A stretch of DNA of 64,000 nucleotides from JBBRHQ01 sp963725315 (GTDB taxonomy: Bacteria > Actinomycetota > Thermoleophilia > Solirubrobacterales > 70-9), in contig CAVRYA010000005.1 in the NCBI GenBank assembly GCA_963725315.1, positions 1 through 64,000 of the forward strand. The letters run 5' to 3'. The notes beneath the pieces are model-generated. The model ran no database searches, was not told the origin of the DNA, and saw only the letters and a list, made by a program, of their open reading frames with translations. This document shows, one piece after another, positions 50,011 through 58,695 of the stretch (positions within the stretch are counted from its first letter, which is position 1; each line of letters opens with the position of its first letter). The position numbers were made by a program, and so were the translations under genes.

Positions 50011-50069
50011 CCGCCGGCGAGAGTGATCGAGGACACCAATGAGGTGTCTTATTGCACTCTCGCCGGCGG
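50011..50069. terminator. large stem-loop between convergent genes
   Basis: Perfect 15-base arms (50011-50025 and 50055-50069, CCGCCGGCGAGAGTG and its complement) enclose a second, inner stem GACACC-5-GGTGTC (50032-50048). It lies 44 bases after the sulfatase stop. Its right arm forms the last codons of the convergent phosphoesterase gene, whose TAA is at 50049-50051. It probably terminates transcription from both sides, although there is no long T-run. Confidence 0.6.
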
Positions 50070-52274
50070 GGCCCGGCGGACGATCTCGCAGCCGCTGAGC
50101 CGATCGCCGCGATCGGCGATCGCCAGGTCGTGGCGGCCGGCGCCGCAGAAGATGCGGTCGCGGGAGCCGTCGCGGGCCTTGATCCTGTCCGCCCCGGGGC
50201 CGGCGATGATCTTGTCGCTGTCGGGGCCGCCCTTCAGCGTGTCGCGCCCGCCGCCCCCGTCGAGGCAATCCCGCCCCGTCCGGCCGTCGAGCCGGTCGCG
50301 CCCGCCCCGGCCCAGCAGCCGGTCGCTGCCCTTGGTCCCGATCAGGCGGTCGCGGCCGCGGCCGCCGGCCTGCCGGTTGGTGCAGTGACCGAGGGCGTAG
50401 CCGCGGCGCGGGTCGGAGATCAGCAGCTCGACGTTCCGGTCCTTGGCGGCCCCCTCGCCGCAGGGATCGGGGGTGCACTTGCGCGCTCCCGAGTCCGGGT
50501 CGTTGTAGGCGAGGGTCCGCCCCAGCGAGGCGAGCTGATCGGTGTCGAAGCCGGAGGCCGAGCCGGGGGTCGGGGCGGCCGCTGCGCCGGCGTGATCGAT
50601 CACCGTGTTGAACAGCGACAGCGTGTGGTCGTGGTTGTCGAAGAGCTGCAGCAACCTCGCCTGCTGGGGCCAGTCGGCCTCGGCGGCGGCGCGGACCATC
50701 CAGAAGCCCCCGCCCTTGTCGTCGGCGTAGGGCTCGACCCGGTTGACGTGGCTGTGGCCGGCGACCCAGGCGATCACGTGGGGGTAGCGGTGCAGGAGGG
50801 CGACCATGTCGTCGCCAAGATGGAGTGGAGTCGAGGCGCGGGGGTCGACGTCGCAGCCGGGGTTGACGTCATGGCCGTGGGGGTCGGCGACGGTGCAGGC
50901 GGGGGCGTCCTCGTCCGGCACGTCGGAGGTGAGGCTGCCGATCGCGTGGTGGCTGAAGAGGATCACCAGCTGGTCGCGCCTGGTCGCCCGCTTCAGCTCA
51001 CCCTCCAGCCAGTGGAATTGCGGGTCGTCGATGTTGCCGTCCGCGGAGGTGCCGAGCTCGCCGCCCTCTGAAACCGTGTCGAGCGAGATCAGCCTGAGGC
51101 CGGGGGCCGGGCTGAAGCCGTAGTAGCCGGCGGCGCCGCCCGACGCCTCCTCCTGCGCGGGATCCACATAGCCGAACCCGTGGCCGTCGTCCTGGGTGCC
51201 GTCGAGGAAGACCTGCTTGAACTGGCTCTTGGAGACAAAGCGGCGCTCCTCGTCGGGCGGGGTGAGGATCGTGTCGCCGGCAGGGGCCATGTTGTGCAGG
51301 TCGAGGACGTCCTGGACCGAGAAGTCGAGGAAGGTGCTGCCGTCGGGGAAGATCACGCTGAGCGGCTTGATGCACCCGGTGGCGACGGTCTCGAAGACCG
51401 TCTTGGCGGCAACGTTGCCCTGGACCAGGCCGTCGTGGTTGCCGAAGGTGACGTAGCTGGGGACGTCGAGGCCGGCCGCGGTGAAGCTCTGCTGGGCGCG
51501 GTCCATCAGCCCCGCGTACTGCGGGAAGCCGGCGTAGCGCCCCGTCTGGCTGGCGAGGTCGGGGGCGTAGAAGGGGGCGTTGGGGTAATCGGCGGGATCC
51601 TGGACGCCGGTGTAGAGCGCCGCTTCGGCCGTCCCGGGGACCCCGCTGACCGCGCACAGCGGGTTCTGGTTGCCGGCGGGGTCGGTGCCGCTGTTCGGGT
51701 CCAGGGTGCCGCCCTCGAGCAGGGTCCGCACCCACTCGGTCTCGTTCAGCTGCTGGCTGTCGGCGGAGTCGCCGGTGTCGATCGTGAAGTCCATCTTCGG
51801 GCGCCGGCCGTGGGCGGCGGCGACCGGCCCGGCGCCTGCGAAGGAGTCCATCTGGCGGATCATCGCGTCGTCGATCATCGGCTCGAGGCTCTCCCAGGGC
51901 CGGAAGGCGGCGCTGAACTGCGAGGAGACGGCGTCGAGCGGCTCGACCCGGGCCGGGCTCTCCTCGTCGGCGAGCTGGAAGTCGGAGAGCTGGCCGAAGT
52001 AGGCAAGGGTGGTGCGGCGCGAGGCGCGGCCCCTCTTCGCCGCGCCCACCCCCTCCTCGCGGGTCAGATAGGGGTCGCCCGCCGAACTAAGCGAGAGCCT
52101 GCGGAAGCCGGCGGCGGAGTCGGCGACGATCCGCTGCTCGACCGTGGACTTGCCGAGCGTGTCGGAGGTCGCGGCGGCGGCAATCGAGGCGGCGAGCAGA
52201 AACGCCACCAGCACCGCGCCCGCAAGCGCCGCGGGCAATGTGTGACGTCCTCTCCCTGTCCCCTGTCCGATCAT
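50049..52274 (-). CDS. exported metallophosphoesterase with RTX-like C-terminal repeats
   Basis: The 741-residue product starts with a signal peptide (AALAGAVLVAFLLAASIAAA). The calcineurin-like domain has DFQLADEESPA, DFTIDTGDSADSQQLNE, VTFGNHDGLVQGN, LVILFSHHAIGSL and IAWVAGHSHVNRVEPY, the metal ligands in the usual order. Residues ~637-710 are glycine/aspartate repeats like the calcium-binding beta-roll of RTX proteins. It is probably secreted and acts on phosphate esters or nucleotides outside the cell. ATG 52274 has GGAGG 8 bases upstream; earlier starts at 52301/52298 lack one. It is converged on by the sulfatase gene, so the two may share a role in nutrient scavenging. Confidence 0.88.
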   Translation of the reverse strand: MIGQGTGRGRHTLPAALAGAVLVAFLLAASIAAAATSDTLGKSTVEQRIVADSAAGFRRLSLSSAGDPYLTREEGVGAAKRGRASRRTTLAYFGQLSDFQLADEESPARVEPLDAVSSQFSAAFRPWESLEPMIDDAMIRQMDSFAGAGPVAAAHGRRPKMDFTIDTGDSADSQQLNETEWVRTLLEGGTLDPNSGTDPAGNQNPLCAVSGVPGTAEAALYTGVQDPADYPNAPFYAPDLASQTGRYAGFPQYAGLMDRAQQSFTAAGLDVPSYVTFGNHDGLVQGNVAAKTVFETVATGCIKPLSVIFPDGSTFLDFSVQDVLDLHNMAPAGDTILTPPDEERRFVSKSQFKQVFLDGTQDDGHGFGYVDPAQEEASGGAAGYYGFSPAPGLRLISLDTVSEGGELGTSADGNIDDPQFHWLEGELKRATRRDQLVILFSHHAIGSLTSDVPDEDAPACTVADPHGHDVNPGCDVDPRASTPLHLGDDMVALLHRYPHVIAWVAGHSHVNRVEPYADDKGGGFWMVRAAAEADWPQQARLLQLFDNHDHTLSLFNTVIDHAGAAAAPTPGSASGFDTDQLASLGRTLAYNDPDSGARKCTPDPCGEGAAKDRNVELLISDPRRGYALGHCTNRQAGGRGRDRLIGTKGSDRLLGRGGRDRLDGRTGRDCLDGGGGRDTLKGGPDSDKIIAGPGADRIKARDGSRDRIFCGAGRHDLAIADRGDRLSGCEIVRRAPPARVQ
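50148..50366 (-). repeat. RTX-like GGxGxDx(L/I) nonapeptide repeats inside the phosphoesterase
   Basis: About seven imperfect repeats are seen: GGRGRDRLIG, TKGSDRLLGR, GGRDRLDGR, TGRDCLDGG, GGRDTLKGG, PDSDKIIAG and PGADRIKAR. Each has the G-x-D-x-hydrophobic core of calcium-binding beta-rolls. Unlike classic RTX units they are rich in Arg and some have lost the second Gly, so calcium affinity is uncertain. Confidence 0.75.
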
Positions 52275-52317
52275 TCCCCGCCCCTCCGGGCGCCGCATCA
52301 ACCTACCGCAGCTCCGC

Positions 52318-53763
52318 TCATCCCTGCAAGGTGACGAAGCGCTCCTCGGTCAGCTCGTAGACGGCGTACGCCGGTCCCTCGCGGGTGTTGCCGGAGTCTT
52401 TGACGCCGCCATAGGGCTGCTGGTCGGCGCGGAATGTCGGCACCTCGTTGATCAGGACGCCGCCGAACTCGAGCGCCGCGGCCGCCGCCAGCCCGCGGCC
52501 CATGTCGCGGGTGAAGACGCCTGCCTGGAGGCCGAACTTGGAGTCGTTGGCAAGCTCCAGCGCCTCGCCGAAGTCCGTGAAGCGGTCGATCGTCGCGACC
52601 GGACCGAAGATCTCCTCGCACCAGACCTTTGCCTCGCGAGGCGGGTGGGCGATCACGGTCGGGGCCAGGCAGCGGCCCTCGTCGACCAGCTCGCCTCCGG
52701 TGAGGATCTCCCCGCCGGCGGCGCCGGCCTCGTCCACCCACTCCTTCACCCGGTCCCGGTCGGAGGGCGAGATCAGCGGCCCGACGTCGGTGCCGGGATC
52801 GAGCGGGTCGCCGACCACCAGCTCCTCGACGTTGGCGACGAAGCGCTCCGTGAAGGCATCGGCGATCTCGGTGTGCAGGAGGATTCGCTGGATCGAGATG
52901 CAGCTCTGACCGGCGTGGGAGAAGGCGTGCAGCTTCGCCTTGTCGGCGGCGGTCTCCCAGTCGCCGTCGGCGTTGACGATCAGCGGCGCGTTCGAGCCCA
53001 GCTCGAGGTTGACCTTCTTGTGAGGGACCTTGCTGCGGATCCCCCAGCCGACCGGAGCCGAACCGGTGAAGGTGATCGCCCTGGTCAGCTCGCTCTCGAC
53101 GATCGCATTGCCCACCTCCGATCCGGGCCCGGGGATGACGCTCAGCCAGCCCTCCGGAAGGCCGGCCTCGAGCAGGATCCCGGCCAGCTTCAGGGCCGAG
53201 ATCGGCGTCTGCCCCGCGGGCTTGAGCACGACCGCGTTTCCGGCCGCGATCGCCGGGCCGAGCTTGTGGGCGACCAGGTTGAGGGGGAAGTTGAAGGGGC
53301 TGATCGCGCCGACCACCCCGTATGGGACCCGCAGCATCACCCCGAGCTTGCCGGCGCCGGCCGCCGAGGCATCCATCGGCACCGTGCCCCCGGTCAGCTT
53401 GCGCGCCTCGACCGAGGAGAAGGCGAGCGTCTCGGCGCAACGCGAGGCCTCGACGGTCGCCGTCTTCAGCGGCTTGCCGGCCTCGGCGGCGATCGCCAGC
53501 GCCAGCTCCTCGACCCGCTCGGCGACGATCCCGGCGGCGCGATCGAGCATCGCGGCGCGCTCGTGCTGGGGGAAGTCGCCCGCCGCGAACGCCTCGTGCG
53601 CGGCCTTCGCGGCGCGCTCGACCAGGGCGGCGTCGCCCTGGGCGACCCGGCCGACGACGGTGCCGTCGTAGGGGCTCTCGACCTCGTCCCAATCGCCGGT
53701 CTCGAGCCACTCGCCGCCGACCAGGAGCTTGTGGTCGGTCGCCTCGATCGTCTCCGCAGCCAT
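52318..53763 (-). CDS. aldehyde dehydrogenase family protein
   Basis: This NAD(P)-dependent enzyme oxidises aldehydes to acids or acyl-CoA. The clean 481-residue frame shows ISPFNFPLNLVAHKLGPAIA, the cofactor site ITFTGSAPVGWGIRSK, the general-base Glu in VNLELGSNAPLIVN, the nucleophile in HAGQSCISIQRI and EEIFGPVATIDRFTDF. Substrate is unknown; the sequence pattern is close to the non-phosphorylating glyceraldehyde-3-phosphate or lactaldehyde dehydrogenase group. GAGGAGG precedes the ATG at 53763. It might process the aldehyde made by the decarboxylase at 43499-45097, but they are 7 kb apart. Confidence 0.93.
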   Translation of the reverse strand: MAAETIEATDHKLLVGGEWLETGDWDEVESPYDGTVVGRVAQGDAALVERAAKAAHEAFAAGDFPQHERAAMLDRAAGIVAERVEELALAIAAEAGKPLKTATVEASRCAETLAFSSVEARKLTGGTVPMDASAAGAGKLGVMLRVPYGVVGAISPFNFPLNLVAHKLGPAIAAGNAVVLKPAGQTPISALKLAGILLEAGLPEGWLSVIPGPGSEVGNAIVESELTRAITFTGSAPVGWGIRSKVPHKKVNLELGSNAPLIVNADGDWETAADKAKLHAFSHAGQSCISIQRILLHTEIADAFTERFVANVEELVVGDPLDPGTDVGPLISPSDRDRVKEWVDEAGAAGGEILTGGELVDEGRCLAPTVIAHPPREAKVWCEEIFGPVATIDRFTDFGEALELANDSKFGLQAGVFTRDMGRGLAAAAALEFGGVLINEVPTFRADQQPYGGVKDSGNTREGPAYAVYELTEERFVTLQG

Positions 53764-53840
53764 TTCTCGCTCCTCCTCTCGCTTTCCTGAACTCAGCCTA
53801 GAGGACCGGCGCTCGCCGGCCGGAAGGCCGATACCTGCGG

Positions 53841-55010
53841 GTGGCGAAGGTGTTGGCTCCCCAGATGACCCGATTCCGGCCCAGCCCCACGGTCGCGGCG
53901 GCGCTTCTCGCGGCGCTCGCCACCCTGATCACGCTGCTTCTCGCGGCGCCTGCCCCGGCCGCGGTCCGTTGGGTGGTCAAGGGCCGTGGCTTCGGCCACG
54001 GCGTCGGGATGAGCCAGTACGGCAGCTACGGCTACGCCCGCCACGGCAAGGGAGACCGCTTCATCCTCCGCCATTACTACCGCGGCACCTCGATCGGCAA
54101 GCTGGGCGGTACCCGGGTCGTGCGGGTGCTGCTCGACATCGGCGGCGGCGACGTCGGCTTCACCGCAGCCCGCGGCGCCTGCGGGCACCGGCTCGACCCC
54201 GACCGCCACTACGAGGCCCATCTGCGCGGGAACGGGGTCCGCCTGCGGTCCAGCGGCGGCAAGCTGCTGGAGCGATGCGGGGTCAAGCTGCGGGCGGCGG
54301 GGCGCGGCCGGATCCGGATCGGCGGCCTCGGCGCCTACCGAGGGGCGCTGGAGGTGGTGCCGACCACGAGTCGGGCGGGATCGCTCAACGTGATCAACGC
54401 GGTCAGCGTGAACCAGTACGTGAAGGGCGTCGTCTCCAACGAGATGCCGTCCTCGTGGCCCCTGGCGGCGCTGCGGACCCAGGCCGTCGCCAGCCGCTCC
54501 TACGCGCTCTCGGCCGGGGTGGACGGCAACGGCTTCGACCTCTACGACGACACCAGCAGCCAGGTCTACGGAGGGATCGCCAGCGAGAGTAAGCGCGGCA
54601 ACCGCGCCGCCTCGAGCACCCGCAACCAGGTCGTCCGCTACAGGGGGGCGATCGCCGAGACCTTCTTCTTCGCCTGCTCCGGCGGGCGCACCGAGAGCGT
54701 CGAGAACGTCTTCTTCGGCAATCCCGTCCCCTATCTGAAGAGCGTCAAGGACCCCTACGACTACTACTGCCCGCTGCACGAGTGGAAGCTGCGCTTCTCC
54801 GGGCCCGAGATCAGCTCCCGGCTCGGCTCCTACCTCGACGGCCGGCTGAAGCGGATCGTCGTCACCAAGCGGGGGGACTCCCCGCGGATCGTCTGGGCCC
54901 GGCTCTACGGGACCCGCGGCGTCGGCAAGATCCGCGGCGACGCGCTGCAATCCGCGCTCGGCGGCTACGACCGCTGGATGGGATTCCGCAAGGTCGCCAG
55001 CGGCCGCTGA
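53841..55010 (+). CDS. SpoIID/LytB domain protein, exported
   Basis: SpoIID-domain proteins cut or bind peptidoglycan glycan strands. In this non-sporulating type of actinobacterium they are common secreted proteins. The 389-residue product has a signal peptide (TVAAALLAALATLITLLLAA), the block GRGFGHGVGMSQYGSYGYAR, and the domain core QYVKGVVSNEMPSSWPLAAL with RTQAVASRSYAL, followed by DDTSSQVYGGIASES and ETFFFACSGGRTESVENVF. All are typical of lytic-transglycosylase-like SpoIID. The start could be GTG 53841 or ATG 53865; neither has a strong ribosome site. It is divergent from the aldehyde dehydrogenase. Confidence 0.9.
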   Translation: MAKVLAPQMTRFRPSPTVAAALLAALATLITLLLAAPAPAAVRWVVKGRGFGHGVGMSQYGSYGYARHGKGDRFILRHYYRGTSIGKLGGTRVVRVLLDIGGGDVGFTAARGACGHRLDPDRHYEAHLRGNGVRLRSSGGKLLERCGVKLRAAGRGRIRIGGLGAYRGALEVVPTTSRAGSLNVINAVSVNQYVKGVVSNEMPSSWPLAALRTQAVASRSYALSAGVDGNGFDLYDDTSSQVYGGIASESKRGNRAASSTRNQVVRYRGAIAETFFFACSGGRTESVENVFFGNPVPYLKSVKDPYDYYCPLHEWKLRFSGPEISSRLGSYLDGRLKRIVVTKRGDSPRIVWARLYGTRGVGKIRGDALQSALGGYDRWMGFRKVASGR

Positions 55011-55027
55011 GCCCGGCGCCCCTCTGC

Positions 55028-56017
55028 TCAGCCGTCGGGGTAGGGCTGGACCGGGATGCCGTGGTCGGTCTCGCGCATCCCGAACTCGTAGGCAGCGCCG
55101 CCGGTGAGCCGCAGGAGGCGATCGGGCAGGCCCCTGCGGCTGACGCTCAGCTCGAGGTCGGAGATCGAGCAGTTGACGGTGTTGTGCTCGGGGCCCTCCG
55201 GATCGGCGTAGACCCAGCCGACGAAGTCCTTGGCCGGGGCGGTGACGCGCCCCTCGACCACGGCGTCGCGCCCGCTGAGGCGGAAGTCGCAGGAGGTCGG
55301 CCGCTCGCTGATCCGGCTGGAGCGGATCTGATCGATCCCGCCGAGCCGGTGGGCGGCGCCGTCGAGAACCAGCATCCCGGAGGGGATCCAGCGCGTCGTC
55401 CAGGGGCCGAGGCGAACCCGCGCCGCGCCGGCGTCGAAGTAGGCATCGGGCTCGCCGGGGAAGCCGGTCCCCTCCAGCCAGACCCAGCGCTCGGCGTGCT
55501 CGCTGCCCCAGTTGTGCCCGATCATCCCCGGCCACTCGCGGAGGTCGGTCGCGGTCCCGTCGACGTCGAGCGAGCCGCTGAAGCGGGCGTTGGGAAAGGG
55601 GGCGACAAACTTCGTCTTCGGCAGCGGCGTCTCATACAACCAGTCCGCCGGCAGGTACCTGCAGGGCTCGGCGCTCCCGGAGAAGGTGAGCCCCCAACTC
55701 GCCACCAGGGCATCGGTGGCGACCGTCCCAGTGGCGCGTCCCGGCGCGATCTCGGCGCCGTCCACCCGGATCCAGGAGCCGGTCGGGGCCGAGAGCCGGG
55801 TCACCGGGACCGTGACCTTCGTTGCCCGCGGCCCATCGGCGGCAGCGTCGAAGTGGACGAACCAGACCGAGGCGTTGGGCTCTGCCCCGGGTCGCTTGTG
55901 GACGGTGTGGCGGATCCAGATCCCCTCGCCGCCACCGGGCCGGCAGGCCTTGATGTAGAAGCTCTCGTAGTGACCGGCCCCCTCCGGGACCTTCGGAAAG
56001 CGGGCGCCCTCGTCCAT
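55028..56017 (-). CDS. lipocalin-like protein (tocopherol cyclase / CrtC-like fold), function unknown
   Basis: The 329-residue product lacks a signal peptide and is rich in beta-strand patterns and Trp. Blocks such as YESFYIKACRPGGGEGIWIR, WPGMIGHNWGSEHAERWVWL and AYFDAGAARVRLGPW resemble the double-lipocalin proteins of the tocopherol cyclase/hydroxyneurosporene synthase group. Binding of a large hydrophobic ligand is a reasonable guess, but no catalytic residues can be assigned. It converges with the SpoIID gene and lies 47 bases after the ychF stop side. Confidence 0.55.
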   Translation of the reverse strand: MDEGARFPKVPEGAGHYESFYIKACRPGGGEGIWIRHTVHKRPGAEPNASVWFVHFDAAADGPRATKVTVPVTRLSAPTGSWIRVDGAEIAPGRATGTVATDALVASWGLTFSGSAEPCRYLPADWLYETPLPKTKFVAPFPNARFSGSLDVDGTATDLREWPGMIGHNWGSEHAERWVWLEGTGFPGEPDAYFDAGAARVRLGPWTTRWIPSGMLVLDGAAHRLGGIDQIRSSRISERPTSCDFRLSGRDAVVEGRVTAPAKDFVGWVYADPEGPEHNTVNCSISDLELSVSRRGLPDRLLRLTGGAAYEFGMRETDHGIPVQPYPDG

Positions 56018-56063
56018 GCCGCGACACTACCCGCCCAAGCTCACGAGGCCAAGCAGGTCGGGC

Positions 56064-57137
56064 CTACGTCTTGATGGTGATCACGTCGCCGTCGGCGACG
56101 ACGTACTCGCGGCCCTCGATCCGCAGCAGCCCGCGATCGCGCGCGGCCGCGTAGCCGCCGCAATCGACCAGCTGCCCACAACCGATCACCTCGGCCTTGA
56201 CGAAGGCGTCCTGGATCTCGGTGTGGACCTTGCCGGCGGCCTCCCAGGCGGTGCCGCCGCGCCGCAGCGGCCGCGCGCAGGCCTCGCTGTCGGGGCCGGC
56301 TGTGAAGAAGGTGATCAGGTCGAGGAGCCCGTAGGCGGCGCGGACCAGTCGCTCCAGGCCGGAGCCCTCGACCCCGTAGGAGTCCCGCATCTCCGCGGCC
56401 TCTCCCGGCTCGAGCTCGGCCAGCTCGCCCTCGATCCGGGCGCTGACCGCGACCGAGGCCGCCCCGACCTGGGCCGCATGCGCGGCCAGCGCCGGGGGGA
56501 CCTCGATCTCGCCCTCGTCCACGTTGGCGACGTAGAGGATCGGCCTCGAGGTCAGCGCCCCGAGCAGCCGGGCCGACTCGGGCGCCGCCTCGGGCACCGG
56601 GATACCTCGCGCCGGGCGCCCGGCCCCGAGCGCCTCGCGGACCGCCTCCAGCCAGGCCTGCTCGGCGACCGCCTCCGCCTCACCGGAGCGGGCCTGCTTG
56701 ACGACCCGCTCGAGCCGGCGCTCGGTCTGCTCGTAGTCGGCGAGCAGCAGCTCGGTCTCGATCGTCTCGGTGTCGCGGAGCGGGTCGACGCTGCCGTCGG
56801 GGTGGGGCACGGCGCTCTCCGAATGGCAGCGAACGACGTGGCAGATCGCATCGGTCTCGCGGATCGAGGCCAGGAACCGGTTGCCGAGGCCCTCCCCCTC
56901 CGATGCCCCCTTGACCAGGCCGGCGATGTCGTGGAATGAGATCGTCGCCGGGACGAGCGAGGAGCTGCCGACCGTCTCGGCGACCCGGGCGAGGCGCTGG
57001 TCGGGGACGGCGGCGACCGCGACGTTGGGCTCGATCGTCGTGAACGGGTAGTCGCCGGTCGCCGCACCGGCTCTGGTGAGCGCGTTGAAGAGGGTGGACT
57101 TGCCGGCGTTGGGGAGGCCGACGATGGCGATCCTCAT
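56064..57137 (-). CDS. ychF: redox-regulated ATPase YchF (Obg family)
   Basis: YchF is a universal P-loop ATPase linked to ribosomes and stress. The clean 357-residue frame shows G1 IVGLPNAGKSTLFNALT, the switch region DYPFTTIEPNVAVAAVPD, G3 FHDIAGLVKGASEGEGLGN, the G4-position ILYVANVDEGE (the NKxD of GTPases is replaced, as usual in YchF), and a C-terminal TGS domain ending REYVVADGDVITIKT. The ATG at 57137 overlaps the PAP2 gene's stop by 4 bases, so the two are co-translated. Confidence 0.96.
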   Translation of the reverse strand: MRIAIVGLPNAGKSTLFNALTRAGAATGDYPFTTIEPNVAVAAVPDQRLARVAETVGSSSLVPATISFHDIAGLVKGASEGEGLGNRFLASIRETDAICHVVRCHSESAVPHPDGSVDPLRDTETIETELLLADYEQTERRLERVVKQARSGEAEAVAEQAWLEAVREALGAGRPARGIPVPEAAPESARLLGALTSRPILYVANVDEGEIEVPPALAAHAAQVGAASVAVSARIEGELAELEPGEAAEMRDSYGVEGSGLERLVRAAYGLLDLITFFTAGPDSEACARPLRRGGTAWEAAGKVHTEIQDAFVKAEVIGCGQLVDCGGYAAARDRGLLRIEGREYVVADGDVITIKT

Positions 57138-57661
57138 CGAATCTGCGGCGATCCGGCGGCGGCGCCGTCCGGGATCGGGAACCCCGCCCCGAGGGCGGTC
57201 CCGAGGGCGGCGCCGGCGAGCACATCGGAGGGGTAGTGCATGCCGAGGTAGGGCCTGGTCAGCGCCATCGTCGTCGCTGCGGCGAGCAGGGCAGGGCGGT
57301 TGCGCGGCGCGATCCGCGACATCGCCGTCGCCGCGGCGAAGGAGGCGGTCGCGTGGGCCGAGGGGAAGGAGAGCGAGCTCGGAGCGCCGCCCAGCGGCGG
57401 CAGGCCGTCGAGCACCGGCCGGCGGCGTCGGACGATCAGCTTCACCCCGAAGTTGAGCCCGATCGCGGCGGGGGCGAGCACGGCGGCGGCCAGCCACTGG
57501 CGGCGGCGGGGCCGGTCGAGGGCGGCCGCGGCGAGCCCCCCCGCCGCCCAGATCGCGCCGTACTCGCCGCTCGCGGCGATCAGCTGGGCGGCACGCTCGA
57601 TCGCCGGCGTGTGGCCGCGGGTGCGCATCAGGCGCAGCAGGGCTGTGTCGGGGTTCGCCAT
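57134..57661 (-). CDS. PAP2-family membrane phosphatase
   Basis: PAP2 enzymes dephosphorylate lipid pyrophosphates or phosphatidic acid at the membrane. The three-part signature is complete: KLIVRRRRPVLDG, FPSAHATASFAAA and RPYLGMHYPSDVLAGAALG, with the catalytic His residues in the last two. The 175-residue product has about five helices. ATG 57661 is chosen because upstream codons would run into the divergent BtrH-like gene region. Recycling of undecaprenyl pyrophosphate is a possible role given the glycan genes in the window, but this is inference. Confidence 0.88.
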   Translation of the reverse strand: MANPDTALLRLMRTRGHTPAIERAAQLIAASGEYGAIWAAGGLAAAALDRPRRRQWLAAAVLAPAAIGLNFGVKLIVRRRRPVLDGLPPLGGAPSSLSFPSAHATASFAAATAMSRIAPRNRPALLAAATTMALTRPYLGMHYPSDVLAGAALGTALGAGFPIPDGAAAGSPQIR

Positions 57662-57692
57662 CGGCGGCGCAGGATAGGCACAATCCCAGCCG

Positions 57693-58676
57693 ATGCCCTC
57701 GACGACCGAGCCGACCCTCGTCCCCGGCTTCAACCACCTTCCCGGAAACCATTGCGGCTCGACCGCGCTGCGCAACCTGCTCGGCTTCGCCGGGGTCGAG
57801 TTGAGCGAGGAGATGGCGTTCGGGCTCGGGGCCGGCGCCGGCTTCTACTACCTGGCCGTCCCCGATGCCTCCCCGACCCGCTGGCTGAACGGGCGCACCG
57901 CGAGACTGGAGGAGAGCTTCCGCGAGCTGACCGGGGCGGCGCTGAAGATGCGCACCTTCGAGCGACCGGAGGAGGGCTGGGATGCGGCCCGGGCGCTGAT
58001 CGACGGCGGCCGCCCGGCGCTGCTGTTGACCGACCTCTACCACCTCGACTACTACGGGCGCTCGGCCCACTTCCCGGGCCACGCGGTGGTGCTGGCCGGC
58101 TACGACGAGACCGAGGCGCTGCTCTCGGACACCGGCTTCGAGGAACTGCAGCGGGCCGGCCTCGACAACCTGGGGCGGGCGCGGTTCAGTCGCCACCCCG
58201 TGTATCCGCTCCAGGGGCATCTGTTCACGGTCGCGGGGGAGGTCGACCGTGACTCGCTGCTTGCCGCAATCCCCGCTGCAGTCGCGCGCGCCGCCGGCGA
58301 GATGCTGGAGCCGACCTTCGGTGAGATCGCCGGGATGCCGGCGGTGAGGCGTCTCGCCGCCGAGGTCCCCTCATGGCCGGAGACCGCTCCCGACTGGCAA
58401 TGGTGCGCGCGCTTCGGCTACCAGGTGATCGAGAAGCGCGGCACCGGTGGCGGCAACTTCAGGCTGATGTACTCGCGCTTTCTCGAAGAGGCCGGCTACG
58501 AGGAGGCGCCACTCGCCGCCCGGGCAGCGGCGCTGTGGACCCAGCTCTCGGCTGCCTTCCTCGAGGCAAGCGAGTCCGAGACGCCCGATCCTGCGCTGTG
58601 GAGCGCGATCGGCGCCGCTGCCGAAGCCTGCGCCGAAGCCGAGGAGCGGCTCTGGAGCGCGCTCGCCGGCGAATAG
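57693..58676 (+). CDS. BtrH N-terminal domain protein (papain-like fold), DUF4872 type
   Basis: BtrH is the acyltransferase that moves an acyl chain onto the antibiotic butirosin, and relatives of unknown role are widespread. The product is 327 residues. The N-terminal part GFNHLPGNHCGSTALRNLLG holds the likely nucleophile Cys21, and HFPGHAVVLAGYDETEALL holds the likely His. The C-terminal half is helical (FGEIAGMPAVRRLAAEVPSW and NFRLMYSRFLEEAGYEEAPL), typical of the DUF4872 partner domain. It stands alone, divergent from the PAP2 gene, with no obvious antibiotic cluster. Confidence 0.82.
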   Translation: MPSTTEPTLVPGFNHLPGNHCGSTALRNLLGFAGVELSEEMAFGLGAGAGFYYLAVPDASPTRWLNGRTARLEESFRELTGAALKMRTFERPEEGWDAARALIDGGRPALLLTDLYHLDYYGRSAHFPGHAVVLAGYDETEALLSDTGFEELQRAGLDNLGRARFSRHPVYPLQGHLFTVAGEVDRDSLLAAIPAAVARAAGEMLEPTFGEIAGMPAVRRLAAEVPSWPETAPDWQWCARFGYQVIEKRGTGGGNFRLMYSRFLEEAGYEEAPLAARAAALWTQLSAAFLEASESETPDPALWSAIGAAAEACAEAEERLWSALAGE

Positions 58677-58695
58677 GCGGGCGATCCCGGAGCGC

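Noticed and set aside
50148..50366. CRISPR-like repeat array
   Set aside because: The repeats are in-frame coding units of the RTX-like tail, about 27-30 bases each without unique spacers.
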